Origin: Lachnospiraceae bacterium
Lineage (GTDB): Bacteria; Bacillota; Clostridia; Lachnospirales; Lachnospiraceae
Assembly: GCA_016283275.1 (NCBI GenBank)
Contig: JAEEMP010000061.1
Coordinates: 1-64,000 of the forward strand
Reading direction: 5' to 3'
Length of the DNA stretch: 64,000 bases
Below, piece by piece: positions 13,259-21,584 of the stretch (positions are counted from its first letter, which is position 1; the number at the start of each line of letters is the position of its first letter). Both the position numbers and the translations under genes were made by a program. The notes beneath the pieces are model-generated. The model made no database searches. It worked only from the letters and a program-made list of their open reading frames with translations, and was not told the origin of the DNA.

Positions 13259-14437
13259 ATGTTAGTGCCCAATAAAAATTATGCGGATCTAAAGGATTCA
13301 TACCTGTTTTTTAATATTGCGGGTAAGGTAAAAGAATATAGCGAAAAGCATCCGGACGACCAAATATTCAGGCTCGGTATAGGGGATGTTTCTTTGCCTC
13401 TTTGCGATACTGTCATAAAGTCTTTGCACAAAGGCGTTGATGACCAGAGCGTTAAAGAACGCTTTCACGGGTATATGCCTGAGGTCGGCGCAGACTTTTT
13501 GAGAGAAAAGATAAAAGCCTATTACGGCAAAAGAAACGTAACTCTTGATGCGGACGAAGTGTTTGTGTCAAGCGGAGCGAGCGATGAACTCGGCGATATT
13601 CTCGATCTTTTCGACAGATCGAATTCAGCGCTTGTGATCGAGCCCGCATACCCCGCTTATGTGGATGCAAATATCATCGCAGGCAGAAAGATAGTACATC
13701 TTGAATCGGGAAGGGCCGATAATTTTCTACCGATGCCCGACGAAAAGCTTTCGGCCGATATTTTGTATATCTGTTCTCCCAATAACCCGACAGGCGCGGT
13801 TTACACGAAGGAAGGCTTAAAGGCATGGGTCGACTATGCCAACAGACACGGCTCGGTCATACTGTTTGATGCCGCCTATGAAGCTTTTATTGAGGAGGAC
13901 AGGCCTCACAGTATATTTGAGATAGAAGGCGCAAGAACATGCGCGATCGAGATATGCTCGCTTTCAAAGACCGCGGGCTTTACCGGGACAAGACTTGGCT
14001 ACACCGTAATTCCGAAAGATCTTGTGCGTGACGGCATGAGCCTTAACAAGATGTGGGTAAGAAACCGCACCACAAAGACAAACGGAGTCTCATACATAAT
14101 CCAGCGGGGCGGTGAAGCGGTATTTACCGACGAAGGCCAAAAGCAGATAAAAGAAAACATAAAGGTCTATAAGGACAATGCAAAAGTTCTTATGAAGGCA
14201 CTTGATGAGATCGGTATATGGTATTGCGGAGGAAAGAACGCTCCTTATATCTGGCTTGAATGCCCGAATAAGATGGGGAGCTGGGAGTTCTTTGACCTTC
14301 TTTTAAATAAACTTCAGATAGTCGGAACTCCGGGTGAAGGTTTCGGTAAATGCGGTGAAGGATTCTTCAGATTTTCAACCTTCGGAGATCCCGCCGACAC
14401 GATCGAGGCTGCAAGAAGGCTTAAAACCCTGCTATAA
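13259..14437 (+). CDS. dapL: LL-diaminopimelate aminotransferase
   Basis: This PLP enzyme makes LL-diaminopimelate directly from tetrahydrodipicolinate and glutamate, bypassing the succinylase and acetylase routes. The 392-residue protein is a fold-type I aminotransferase whose opening FNIAGKVKEY...RLGIGDV resembles DapL rather than a generic AspC. The PLP lysine is Lys237 in SLSKTAGFTGTRLGY. GGGGAGA lies upstream of the ATG. The product is the substrate of DapF, encoded just before it. It is the last gene of the biosynthetic run; no clear terminator follows, and the trxA promoter begins 4 bases after its stop codon. Confidence 0.93.
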   Translation: MLVPNKNYADLKDSYLFFNIAGKVKEYSEKHPDDQIFRLGIGDVSLPLCDTVIKSLHKGVDDQSVKERFHGYMPEVGADFLREKIKAYYGKRNVTLDADEVFVSSGASDELGDILDLFDRSNSALVIEPAYPAYVDANIIAGRKIVHLESGRADNFLPMPDEKLSADILYICSPNNPTGAVYTKEGLKAWVDYANRHGSVILFDAAYEAFIEEDRPHSIFEIEGARTCAIEICSLSKTAGFTGTRLGYTVIPKDLVRDGMSLNKMWVRNRTTKTNGVSYIIQRGGEAVFTDEGQKQIKENIKVYKDNAKVLMKALDEIGIWYCGGKNAPYIWLECPNKMGSWEFFDLLLNKLQIVGTPGEGFGKCGEGFFRFSTFGDPADTIEAARRLKTLL

Positions 14438-14441
14438 ACTA

Positions 14442-14469
14442 TTGACAATCAATAAAATTGTGCTAAACT
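14442..14469 (+). promoter_or_regulatory. Promoter of trxA-rubrerythrin
   Basis: A perfect TTGACA (14442-14447) and TAAACT (14464-14469) are 16 bases apart. A PerR-like operator begins right after the -10 box, where a bound repressor would block transcription. The leader to trxA is about 75 bases. Confidence 0.75.
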
Positions 14470-14472
14470 AAA

Positions 14473-14492
14473 AATCAGTAATGATTATTAAT
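14473..14492 (+). promoter_or_regulatory. PerR-like operator at the trxA promoter
   Basis: The sequence AATCAGTAATGATTATTAAT covers the expected transcription start. Its core AATCAGTAATNATT recurs, in the other orientation, at 18801-18816 beside perR, and a variant lies at 18739-18754. The core resembles the PerR box type TTATAATNATTATAA. Regulation of trxA and rubrerythrin by the PerR encoded at 18829 is inferred from this match. Confidence 0.6.
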
Positions 14493-14551
14493 TTTGAGGC
14501 TGTGGGTGTAATTAATATAATCCGTTTTTTTCTACTATGAAAGGAGATACT

Positions 14552-14863
14552 ATGGCTGAGATTACATTAACTAAAGATAACTTTGAAGCAGAAGTACTTA
14601 AATCGGATATTCCGGTTGTTGTGGATTTCTGGGCAACATGGTGCGGACCCTGTCAGATGATGGGACCGATAATCGAGAAGTTCGCCGAAGAATTTGAAGG
14701 CACATATAAGGTTGGCAAGGTAAATGTCGATGATGAAGAAGAACTTGCCGAAGAATACGGTATCATGAGCATTCCCAGTATCAAGATATTTAAGAACGGG
14801 GAGAACGTAAAGAGTGTTGTGGGAGTTCAGTCAAGAGAGAAGCTTCTTGATCTTCTTAAATAA
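14552..14863 (+). CDS. trxA: Thioredoxin
   Basis: It is a small cytoplasmic dithiol carrier that reduces protein disulfides. The 103 residues contain the WCGPC active site (Cys31, Cys34) and the cis-proline loop SIPSIKIF, so it is a full-length classical thioredoxin. I chose the ATG at 14552, which is 7 bases after AAAGGAG; the in-frame ATG at 14537 would place that ribosome site inside the coding region. No thioredoxin reductase gene is nearby. It shares a promoter and probable PerR-like operator with rubrerythrin, suggesting induction by peroxide. Confidence 0.95.
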   Translation: MAEITLTKDNFEAEVLKSDIPVVVDFWATWCGPCQMMGPIIEKFAEEFEGTYKVGKVNVDDEEELAEEYGIMSIPSIKIFKNGENVKSVVGVQSREKLLDLLK

Positions 14864-14910
14864 GATATACTTTAAACAAAGCAAAAACTATATAAAAGGA
14901 GAGGTTGGCT

Positions 14911-15564
14911 ATGAAAACTTACAAATGTTTGGTGTGCGGAGAAGTCTTTACGGTAGAGGACGGAGTTGAACCCGTATGCCCCAGATGCGGTGTTAAAGGC
15001 GATAAGCTTGTGCTTGTAGAGGACAAGAAGAATCCTTACGCAGGCACTCAGACAGAGAAGAATCTTCAGACTGCATTTGCAGGCGAGTCTCAGGCTCGTA
15101 ACAAGTATACCTACTTTGCATCCAAGGCAAAGAAGGAAGGCTTTGAGCAGATAGCGGCTTTATTCTTACAGACAGCCGATAATGAAAAAGAACACGCTAA
15201 AATTTGGTTCAAAGAACTCGGCGGTATCGGCACCACAGCCGAAAACCTTGCTGCAGCGGCAGACGGTGAGAATTTTGAGTGGACCGATATGTATGATGAT
15301 TTTGCAAAGACAGCCGATGCGGAAGGTTTCCATGAACTTGCGGAAAAGTTCAGGGGCGTTGCTGCTATCGAGAAGCATCATGAAGAGAGATATCGTGCTC
15401 TTTTACACAATGTAGAGGCTCAGGAAGTATTTAAGAAGAGTGAAGTTAAGGTTTGGGAATGCCGTAACTGCGGTCATATCGTGGTAGGTACCCAGGCTCC
15501 CGAGGTTTGCCCCGTATGTGCTCATCCTCAGAGCTACTTTGAAGTGAATGCGGCCAACTACTAA
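14911..15564 (+). CDS. rbr: Rubrerythrin with an N-terminal rubredoxin-like domain
   Basis: It is a cytoplasmic diiron peroxidase that reduces hydrogen peroxide in anaerobes. From the ATG at 14911, which is well spaced from AAAGGAGAGG, it has 217 residues. Residues 1-35 form a rubredoxin-like knuckle (CLVC and CPRC). The ferritin-like domain follows with E-x-x-A and E-x-x-H metal-ligand helices ([29 protein letters not shown]). The C-terminal rubredoxin has CRNC and CPVC. Two rubredoxin-type ends flanking one diiron domain are less common than the single C-terminal one. Confidence 0.92.
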   Translation: MKTYKCLVCGEVFTVEDGVEPVCPRCGVKGDKLVLVEDKKNPYAGTQTEKNLQTAFAGESQARNKYTYFASKAKKEGFEQIAALFLQTADNEKEHAKIWFKELGGIGTTAENLAAAADGENFEWTDMYDDFAKTADAEGFHELAEKFRGVAAIEKHHEERYRALLHNVEAQEVFKKSEVKVWECRNCGHIVVGTQAPEVCPVCAHPQSYFEVNAANY

Positions 15565-15613
15565 GATATTGGGACTGCTTTAAAAACCAAGGCCAATATG
15601 CTAACATAATATT

Positions 15614-15646
15614 GCCCGCTGCCTTTGGGGTAGCGGGTATTATTTT
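15614..15646 (+). terminator. Intrinsic terminator after rubrerythrin
   Basis: CCCGCT (15615-15620) pairs with AGCGGG (15632-15637), with inner CC/GG pairs and a TTT loop, followed by TATTATTTT. It closes the trxA-rubrerythrin unit. Confidence 0.8.
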
Positions 15647-15698
15647 ACGCACGGATTAATACCGATAACGCACAAAAGCCGTAATAAGGAGGGTTTAC

Positions 15699-16730
15699 AT
15701 GATAAAGATAGCTTTTTTCGATGCAAAGGATTATGATATCAATTCTTTCAACAAGAATCTTACCGATGAGTTTGAAGTAAAGTATTTTGAAACTCATCTT
15801 TCGATCGATACCGTTTCACTCGCCGCGGGTTTCGATGCGGTCTGTGTATTTGTAAACGATATGATCGACAAGGCCGTGATAGATGAGCTCGTAAAACTCG
15901 ATATAAAGCTTATTGCCCTTCGCTGCGCAGGATACAATAACGTGGATATCGAATATGCATTTAAAAAGATCCATGTCGTAAGGGTACCCGCATATTCACC
16001 TTATGCGGTCGCCGAGCATGCAATGGCACTTTTGCTCACATCCATAAGAAGGATCCATAAGGCCTATATCCGTACCAGGGATTTTAATTTCAGTTTATCG
16101 GGTCTTACAGGTTTCGACCTTCACGGAAAGACCGTAGGTGTAGTGGGTACCGGTAAGATCGGCCGCATCTTTATAGATATCTGTAAAGGTTTTGGCATGA
16201 ACGTGATCGCCTATGATAAATTCCCTGCAAAGGACAGCGGTATAGAGTATGTGGACCTTGATGAGATATGGGCAAAAAGCGATATAATCTCATTCCACTG
16301 CCCGCTTACAAAAGAAACAGAGCATGTGGTAAATGCAGATTCGATAGCCAGGATGAAAAAGGGAGTTGTGCTCATAAATACATCCCGTGGTGCTTTAGTG
16401 GATTCGGAAGCCCTGCTCGAAGGCATAAAAGCCAGAAAGATCGGTGCGGCCTGCCTTGATGTATATGAAGAGGAATCCGATGTGTTCTTCCACGATTTCT
16501 CGGGTCATATCGTAAACGATGATGTGCTTGCACGCCTTATCTCCATGCCCAATGTCATAGTTACGTCACATCAGGCATTTTTGACGGCAGAGGCTCTTGA
16601 AAACATTGCCGATACCACATATTCAAATATCCGTGAGTTCTTCAAAGACGGGAAATCGGTCAACGAAGTATGTTATGTATGCGACAAGATCGCTACCTGT
16701 CCGCAGGAACATAAGGGTAAATGTTTTTAG
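15699..16730 (+). CDS. D-2-hydroxyacid dehydrogenase (D-lactate dehydrogenase type)
   Basis: It probably reduces pyruvate to D-lactate with NADH, a fermentation end step. The 343-residue protein has the D-isomer-specific dehydrogenase fold: a catalytic domain, a Rossmann domain with GVVGTGKIGR near residue 150, then the Arg of NTSRGALVD, a Glu in YEEESD, and the proton-donor His in SHQAFLT. The C-terminus carries an unusual four-cysteine tail (CYVC...C...C) absent from most LdhA proteins. AAGGAGG precedes the ATG. It is followed by a thioesterase gene 45 bases on. Other 2-hydroxyacid substrates are possible. Confidence 0.82.
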   Translation: MIKIAFFDAKDYDINSFNKNLTDEFEVKYFETHLSIDTVSLAAGFDAVCVFVNDMIDKAVIDELVKLDIKLIALRCAGYNNVDIEYAFKKIHVVRVPAYSPYAVAEHAMALLLTSIRRIHKAYIRTRDFNFSLSGLTGFDLHGKTVGVVGTGKIGRIFIDICKGFGMNVIAYDKFPAKDSGIEYVDLDEIWAKSDIISFHCPLTKETEHVVNADSIARMKKGVVLINTSRGALVDSEALLEGIKARKIGAACLDVYEEESDVFFHDFSGHIVNDDVLARLISMPNVIVTSHQAFLTAEALENIADTTYSNIREFFKDGKSVNEVCYVCDKIATCPQEHKGKCF

Positions 16731-16775
16731 ACGGAATTTTGATGTTATGAAAGTTTAATATGCCGGAGGGGCAGA

Positions 16776-17186
16776 ATGTACAAACACGATTATAAGCATA
16801 CGGTTCAATATTATGAAACGGATAAAATGGGAGTTACGCACCATTCGAATTATATAAGGTGGATGGAGGAAGCAAGGGGCGATTTCCTTGAGAAAAACGG
16901 TATAGGCTATGCCGGAATGGAAGAAAAGGGGATAGTATCGCCGGTAGTATCGATAAATTGCGATTACAGGCGTACCACGACCTATGCCGACACCGTTGAT
17001 ATAGAACTTTGGATAAAAGAATACGACGGGGTCAAACTGACTGTTTCATATGACATGAAACTTGACGGGAAAACGGTATTTACGGCCGAATCATCCCATT
17101 GTTTTTTGACCAAAGAAGGAAAGATCGTTATCTTAAAGAAAAAATTTCCGGAATATGATACAATACTTAACAAGCTTAAGGGGTAG
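16776..17186 (+). CDS. Acyl-CoA thioesterase, YbgC/4HBT family
   Basis: It is a single hot-dog-fold domain of 136 residues that probably hydrolyses an acyl-CoA thioester. The catalytic Asp lies in the opening motif YYETDKMGVTHHSNY (Asp16), as in 4-hydroxybenzoyl-CoA and YbgC thioesterases. CGGAGGGG precedes the ATG. It lies between a D-lactate dehydrogenase-type gene and cardiolipin synthase, 20 bases before the latter. The physiological substrate cannot be read from the sequence. Confidence 0.85.
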   Translation: MYKHDYKHTVQYYETDKMGVTHHSNYIRWMEEARGDFLEKNGIGYAGMEEKGIVSPVVSINCDYRRTTTYADTVDIELWIKEYDGVKLTVSYDMKLDGKTVFTAESSHCFLTKEGKIVILKKKFPEYDTILNKLKG

Positions 17187-17206
17187 AACGTATTTCGGAG
17201 AAGAGA

Positions 17207-18733
17207 ATGAAGAATTACTTTAGCGGGTTTTTAAGGGCTTTGGTGGTATCCCTTTTGATCCTTTTGCAGTTCGGGATAATAATCGCGATCGGGATCACTT
17301 TAAGGAACAAGGGAATATATGTATATCTTCTGGTGGAGTTTGCCTTTACGATAGTCATACTCTGCCTTTTAAACAGGCGGGCCAACAATCTTTATAAGTT
17401 TGGCTGGCTTTTTCTTATTGCCGTTTTGCCGGTGAGCGGCATCATCATGTATCTTCTTTGGGGCAGGGAAAGAAGCACCAAAAAGATAAGAGACAGGTCC
17501 AAGAAGCTTCTTTCTTACGGAGAACGGTTTGACACATATTCGCCCGAAGCATCAAGAAGATTAAACGATCTGTTCCCCGACGAAGTAAAACTGTCAAGAT
17601 TTCTCGAAGGCTTTCATTTTCCGCTTTCGGTCGGCAATATGTTCAGATATTACAATTCCGGCGAAAGCGTGTTTGAAGAGGTGATCGCGGATATAAAGAG
17701 GGCAAAAAGGTTTGTTTTCCTTAATTTCTTTATCCTTGCCGACGGAGAACTTTGGAGCCGGGTCAGGGAAGCGATACTTAAAAAGCGCGAAGAGGGCGTT
17801 GAAATAAGGATACTCTACGACGATTTCGGTTCGATGTTTCGTACCGACAGGCAGTTTTTCAAAGAACTTGAAGATAAGGGAATATTGACTGCCTGTTTTA
17901 ACCCGATCTCAAAATATCTCAATAAACTCTACTTTAATTACAGAGATCATCAGAAGATGATAATAATCGACGGAAATATCGGATATACCGGCGGTTTTAA
18001 CCTGGCAGACGAGTATGTGAACATCATAAGCCGTTTCGGACATTGGAAGGACGGCGGTGTCAGGATCGAGGGACCCGGCGTTAAGGATATGACTTCCAGA
18101 TTCTTGAATATGTGGGGACTTTCAAAAGGCAAGAATGCGGAAGATTACAGAAAGTACGATCCGGATGCGGCTCCGAGGTCAGCGGTCGGCTTCATGCAGT
18201 TTATATCCGACGGCCCCGAGAATAATCCGGACAACCCGATCGCCGATACGATAATGCAGCTTATATATAACGCAAAAGATTATCTGTATATATCAACACC
18301 GTATCTTCTTATCGAGGACGATATGAGCGAAGCTTTGGTGCGCGCAGCAAAGTCGGGAGTCGATGTAAGGATAATTACACCGCATATTCCCGACAAGAAG
18401 ATGGTCTTTTTACTTACGAGAAACAACTACGGAAAGCTTTTGCAGGGCGGTGTTAAGATATTTGAATATACTCCCGGTTTTGTTCATGCGAAGAACATAG
18501 TCACAAGGGACGTTTCTGTCATAGGTACCATCAATCTTGATTACAGAAGCCTCTTCCTTCACTATGAGTGCGGTGCGGTGATATATGACAATAATCTTTC
18601 TTTTAGCGTGAAAGAAGATCTGTTAAAAACTATGGAAGCCTCCGAAGAGGTTACTTACGAAAACTGGCTTAACCGCCCGTTATGGGATAAGATTCTTCAG
18701 TGGTTTTTAAATGTATTTTCGGGTCTTGCCTGA
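17207..18733 (+). CDS. cls: Cardiolipin synthase (phospholipase D type)
   Basis: It joins two phosphatidylglycerol molecules to make cardiolipin at the inner membrane. The 508-residue protein starts with two hydrophobic helices (about 8-30 and 33-54, with a third near 63-84), then carries two PLD domains, each with a conserved motif: HQKMIIIDGNIGYTGGFN near residue 248 and HAKNIVTRDVSVIGTINLD near residue 425. The length and layout are those of bacterial ClsA/YwnE. It starts 20 bases after the thioesterase and is followed by the perR promoter region. Confidence 0.93.
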   Translation: MKNYFSGFLRALVVSLLILLQFGIIIAIGITLRNKGIYVYLLVEFAFTIVILCLLNRRANNLYKFGWLFLIAVLPVSGIIMYLLWGRERSTKKIRDRSKKLLSYGERFDTYSPEASRRLNDLFPDEVKLSRFLEGFHFPLSVGNMFRYYNSGESVFEEVIADIKRAKRFVFLNFFILADGELWSRVREAILKKREEGVEIRILYDDFGSMFRTDRQFFKELEDKGILTACFNPISKYLNKLYFNYRDHQKMIIIDGNIGYTGGFNLADEYVNIISRFGHWKDGGVRIEGPGVKDMTSRFLNMWGLSKGKNAEDYRKYDPDAAPRSAVGFMQFISDGPENNPDNPIADTIMQLIYNAKDYLYISTPYLLIEDDMSEALVRAAKSGVDVRIITPHIPDKKMVFLLTRNNYGKLLQGGVKIFEYTPGFVHAKNIVTRDVSVIGTINLDYRSLFLHYECGAVIYDNNLSFSVKEDLLKTMEASEEVTYENWLNRPLWDKILQWFLNVFSGLA

Positions 18734-18738
18734 TCGAA

Positions 18739-18754
18739 AAACAGTAATAATTCC
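18739..18754 (+). promoter_or_regulatory. PerR-like operator 1 at perR
   Basis: AAACAGTAATAATTCC lies 10 bases upstream of the perR -35 box. It is a near inverted copy of the site at 18801-18816, so the promoter sits between two related half-symmetric sites. Confidence 0.55.
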
Positions 18755-18764
18755 TATTTTATTC

Positions 18765-18792
18765 TTGACTTTACTTAAAAGGATGGTATAGT
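18765..18792 (+). promoter_or_regulatory. perR promoter
   Basis: TTGACT (18765-18770) and TATAGT (18787-18792) are 16 bases apart. Operator-like sites lie on both sides, which fits autorepression. Confidence 0.75.
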
Positions 18793-18800
18793 AAAAAAGA

Positions 18801-18816
18801 GGAATGATTACTGATT
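18801..18816 (-). promoter_or_regulatory. PerR-like operator 2 at perR
   Basis: Read on the minus strand this site is AATCAGTAATCATTCC, which shares AATCAGTAAT and ATT with the trxA site at 14473. It covers the expected transcription start of perR. Confidence 0.6.
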
Positions 18817-18828
18817 TTAGGAGGCAAT

Positions 18829-19221
18829 ATGAATCACAGCAAGCAACGAGATCTCATAACGGATTATCTTATGAGCACGAAATCTCATCCCACTGCTGAG
18901 GAAGTATATAACGAAGTCAAGCTCAAAGAACCCACCATAAGTCTGGGCACGGTCTACAGAAATTTGAATCTTCTTGCGGACAATAACATTATCGTGCGGC
19001 TTCACATGAAAGACGGCATTGATCATTTTGATGCGGATACAAGCGAGCATTACCATTTTTACTGTAACTGCTGCGGCCGCGTATACGATCTTGATATAAA
19101 GGCTCCCGCGGCATTTAACAAATGCATTGCTTCGAAGGGCGATGCATCGGGGCACAGGATCGAAGGAGCCATGGTGTATTTTTACGGAACTTGCAAGGAC
19201 TGTGTGCTTAAGACAGACTGA
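18829..19221 (+). CDS. perR: Peroxide-responsive repressor, Fur family (PerR)
   Basis: It is a metal-dependent DNA-binding repressor that senses peroxide by metal-catalysed histidine oxidation. Aligned by eye with B. subtilis PerR, all five regulatory-metal ligands are present: His20, Asp68, His74, His76 and Asp87. Asp at 68, where Fur has Glu, argues for PerR. CNCC and CKDC provide the structural zinc cysteines. At 130 residues it lacks roughly the first 17 residues of the B. subtilis protein. AGGAGG precedes the ATG. Related operators at its own promoter and at trxA suggest its targets. Confidence 0.85.
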   Translation: MNHSKQRDLITDYLMSTKSHPTAEEVYNEVKLKEPTISLGTVYRNLNLLADNNIIVRLHMKDGIDHFDADTSEHYHFYCNCCGRVYDLDIKAPAAFNKCIASKGDASGHRIEGAMVYFYGTCKDCVLKTD

Positions 19222-19250
19222 TGAAAAATTAAACGCTATATGATAAAATG

Positions 19251-19279
19251 ACCTTGATCTTAACGATTAAGGTTTTTTA
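19251..19279 (+). terminator. Intrinsic terminator after perR
   Basis: ACCTTGATC (19251-19259) pairs with GATTAAGGT (19265-19273), one G-T pair included, followed by TTTTT. It ends 13 bases before the next gene. Confidence 0.8.
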
Positions 19280-19291
19280 TTTGGGGTCTTT

Positions 19292-20278
19292 ATGGACGAT
19301 AAGAGATTATATTACATAGATTTTTTAAAATTTCTGGGGCTTACGGGTATCATTCTCGTGCATGCCGATCCGCCGTTCTGGGCTGTCTGGCTTCGAAGCT
19401 TCGATGTGCCGATAATGGTGTTTTTGTCGGCTTATCTGGCGGCACGTTCTTTTAAAAAATACAGTGAAAAAGGAAAGACGGCCGATTACATCATAGACCG
19501 CGTAAAAAGGCTTGTGATCCCGACATGGGTATTTTTATCGCTGTATTTTATACTTGATCTTATATTCGGAAATCTGTATGACGTCGGTTTTTATCTTAGA
19601 TCGTACGGCATGACGCTCTACGGGATAGCTTATGTATGGGTGATCCTTATATATCTTTATTCGGCGGTTTTAACTCCGGTATTTGACAGATTTAAGCCCA
19701 CAATACTTGTTTTTCTTGCTTTGCTTATCATATATTCGCTTTACGAGATAGGGATTTATTACGATCTCAACAGGAATCCTTTTGTAAATAACACCGTATT
19801 CTACATAATCCCGTTCGGGATCGTTGCTTATATGGGTTATCACTATGCCGGATTTGACACAAAAACAAGGATTTTGATATTTGTATCGTTTCTTACGGTA
19901 TTTGTCGTCGGAGTGATCATGTATGCAAGAAACGAAGGAAGGATCGTAAACGTAAGCACCGCTTCTTTTCCTCCGAGGATTTATTATCTGAGCTACGGTT
20001 TAAGCGTTACAACGGGGCTTATGCTTTTATGTCGGAAAAAGGAGCTTAAGCTGTTTAAAAATCCTTTGATCGTATTTATCTCAAAGCATTCGATGTGGAT
20101 ATATCTTTGGCATATACTTACGGTAAGGATCGCTGAGTTTTTGAATCTTCCGGACAGCTGGTTATTGAGATTTGTGTTTATATATGTTTTTGCGGTACTG
20201 ATAACATTCTGTGTCGATCTTTTCTTTAAAAAGATCGATAAGGACAATAAAATTGCATTTTCAAAGTATTTGCGTTAG
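19292..20278 (+). CDS. Membrane acyltransferase, acyltransferase-3 family
   Basis: It probably transfers an acyl group, often acetyl, to a surface polysaccharide or other envelope sugar. The 328-residue protein has about ten hydrophobic helices across its length, and the N-terminus reads YIDFLKFLGLTGIILVHA, where the first helix and its conserved His match the OafA/WecH family. The weak TTGGGGTC ribosome site sits 4 bases before the ATG. The CapA-like gene follows 7 bases later, so the two likely work on the same envelope polymer. No glycan synthesis cluster is adjacent, so the substrate is unknown. Confidence 0.8.
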   Translation: MDDKRLYYIDFLKFLGLTGIILVHADPPFWAVWLRSFDVPIMVFLSAYLAARSFKKYSEKGKTADYIIDRVKRLVIPTWVFLSLYFILDLIFGNLYDVGFYLRSYGMTLYGIAYVWVILIYLYSAVLTPVFDRFKPTILVFLALLIIYSLYEIGIYYDLNRNPFVNNTVFYIIPFGIVAYMGYHYAGFDTKTRILIFVSFLTVFVVGVIMYARNEGRIVNVSTASFPPRIYYLSYGLSVTTGLMLLCRKKELKLFKNPLIVFISKHSMWIYLWHILTVRIAEFLNLPDSWLLRFVFIYVFAVLITFCVDLFFKKIDKDNKIAFSKYLR

Positions 20279-20285
20279 GAGCCTT

Positions 20286-21461
20286 ATGAAGGAAGGTTTA
20301 TCGATAGCCTTTACCGGTGATATCGGTTTTGACGGCTATATGAACGGAAAATGGAACGACGAAAAACTCATATCAGGGGAAGTCATGGATTTTATCGCTT
20401 CTTCCGACCATGTATGCGTAAATGTCGAGGGAGCGCTTTCGGCAAAAGAAAAAGTCAGCCGTAAAAATACGGTAGCCGCGCTTACCCACAGCATGGATCC
20501 CGAGGTTACGGGCTTTTTAAAAAGGATAAAGGCCGATATCTGGAATATCTGCAACAATCACATCATGGATGCGGGTCCGGACGGTCTTTTCGATACGCTT
20601 AATGAAGCGAAGGCGGCAGGGGCTTCAACGATCGGCGCAGGAATGGATATAAATGAGGCTTCAAGACCGCTTATCATATCCGATGCGGGCGGGATAGGTA
20701 TTTTTGCGGTCGGCTATCAGAGAGCCTGCAGGAAAGCGGATGAGAATACGGCAGGCTGCTTAAGCTGGAGCGACCTTGACCGTATTAAGGAAAACATCGA
20801 TAAAATCAAAAAAGCATGCAGGCACTGTGTGATCGTGGCACATGCGGGCGAAGAATTCACCGCTTTACCTTCTCCTTACACTCGGGAAAGATATTTAAAG
20901 TATCTTGAAATGGGTGCGGACATTGTGGTCGCTCATCACCCTCATGTCCCGATGAATTATGAAACTGTCGGCGATAAGGCGATATTCTATTCGCTCGGAA
21001 ACTTCGTGTTTGATACGGATTACCAGCGTTCTCAGTATTATACCGAATACGGTATGGTGCTTAAGATAAACTTTACAAAGGATTCTTTTTCTTTTGAAAC
21101 TCTGGGTATAAAAATAGACAGGGGCGAAGAAAAAGTCGTTATGGACAGACTTCCCGATATCTGTACCGATGTTTCGGAGGACGAATACAACCTTTTGCTC
21201 CCGTTATCGGCCAAGGCGTTTTTAGAGGCCACAAAGAGGCAGCAGACTTACCTTTATCCCGACAGATACAAAAACGCAACGGACGAAGACTGGCATGAAA
21301 ACTTTTATGAACCTCTCCGCTCGGGCCGCGTTCCGGGTGAGACGCTCGATCTTCAGATCATCTGTCCGATAGCCGAAAAGGAGAAAGAAAAGGCGTGGGA
21401 GAAGAGTAAGCTTGAAGGCGTAAAAGAGTATATCTTAAAGATGTTAAAGCCTATTTCGTAA
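20286..21461 (+). CDS. CapA-family protein (poly-gamma-glutamate/capsule type)
   Basis: It belongs to the CapA/PgsA metallophosphatase-like family linked to capsule or poly-gamma-glutamate export. The 391 residues include the family marks AFTGDIGFDG near the start, NICNNHIMDAGPDGLFDTL near residue 90, VAHAGEEF, and HHPHVPMNYETVGDKAIFYSLGNF near residue 220. I chose the ATG at 20286 because TAGGAG lies 5 bases upstream; an upstream in-frame ATG at 20211 is inside the acyltransferase. Unlike classical CapA it has no N-terminal membrane anchor. CapB and CapC genes are absent. Confidence 0.8.
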   Translation: MKEGLSIAFTGDIGFDGYMNGKWNDEKLISGEVMDFIASSDHVCVNVEGALSAKEKVSRKNTVAALTHSMDPEVTGFLKRIKADIWNICNNHIMDAGPDGLFDTLNEAKAAGASTIGAGMDINEASRPLIISDAGGIGIFAVGYQRACRKADENTAGCLSWSDLDRIKENIDKIKKACRHCVIVAHAGEEFTALPSPYTRERYLKYLEMGADIVVAHHPHVPMNYETVGDKAIFYSLGNFVFDTDYQRSQYYTEYGMVLKINFTKDSFSFETLGIKIDRGEEKVVMDRLPDICTDVSEDEYNLLLPLSAKAFLEATKRQQTYLYPDRYKNATDEDWHENFYEPLRSGRVPGETLDLQIICPIAEKEKEKAWEKSKLEGVKEYILKMLKPIS

Positions 21462-21584
21462 ATTTGTGAAAACCTCTTTGAAAGTGTTAAGTAAGTATTG
21501 AGTAGAGTTAAACCTATTGACGTTGAAGATTTTAAAATGGCAATATAAGTGATGTAAGATGCAAAGTTCATTTTGGAGTGAAAT

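Noticed and set aside
21462..21584. TTGACG near 21518 as a promoter for the first MATE gene
   Set aside because: No acceptable -10 box lies 16-18 bases downstream, so I did not list it.
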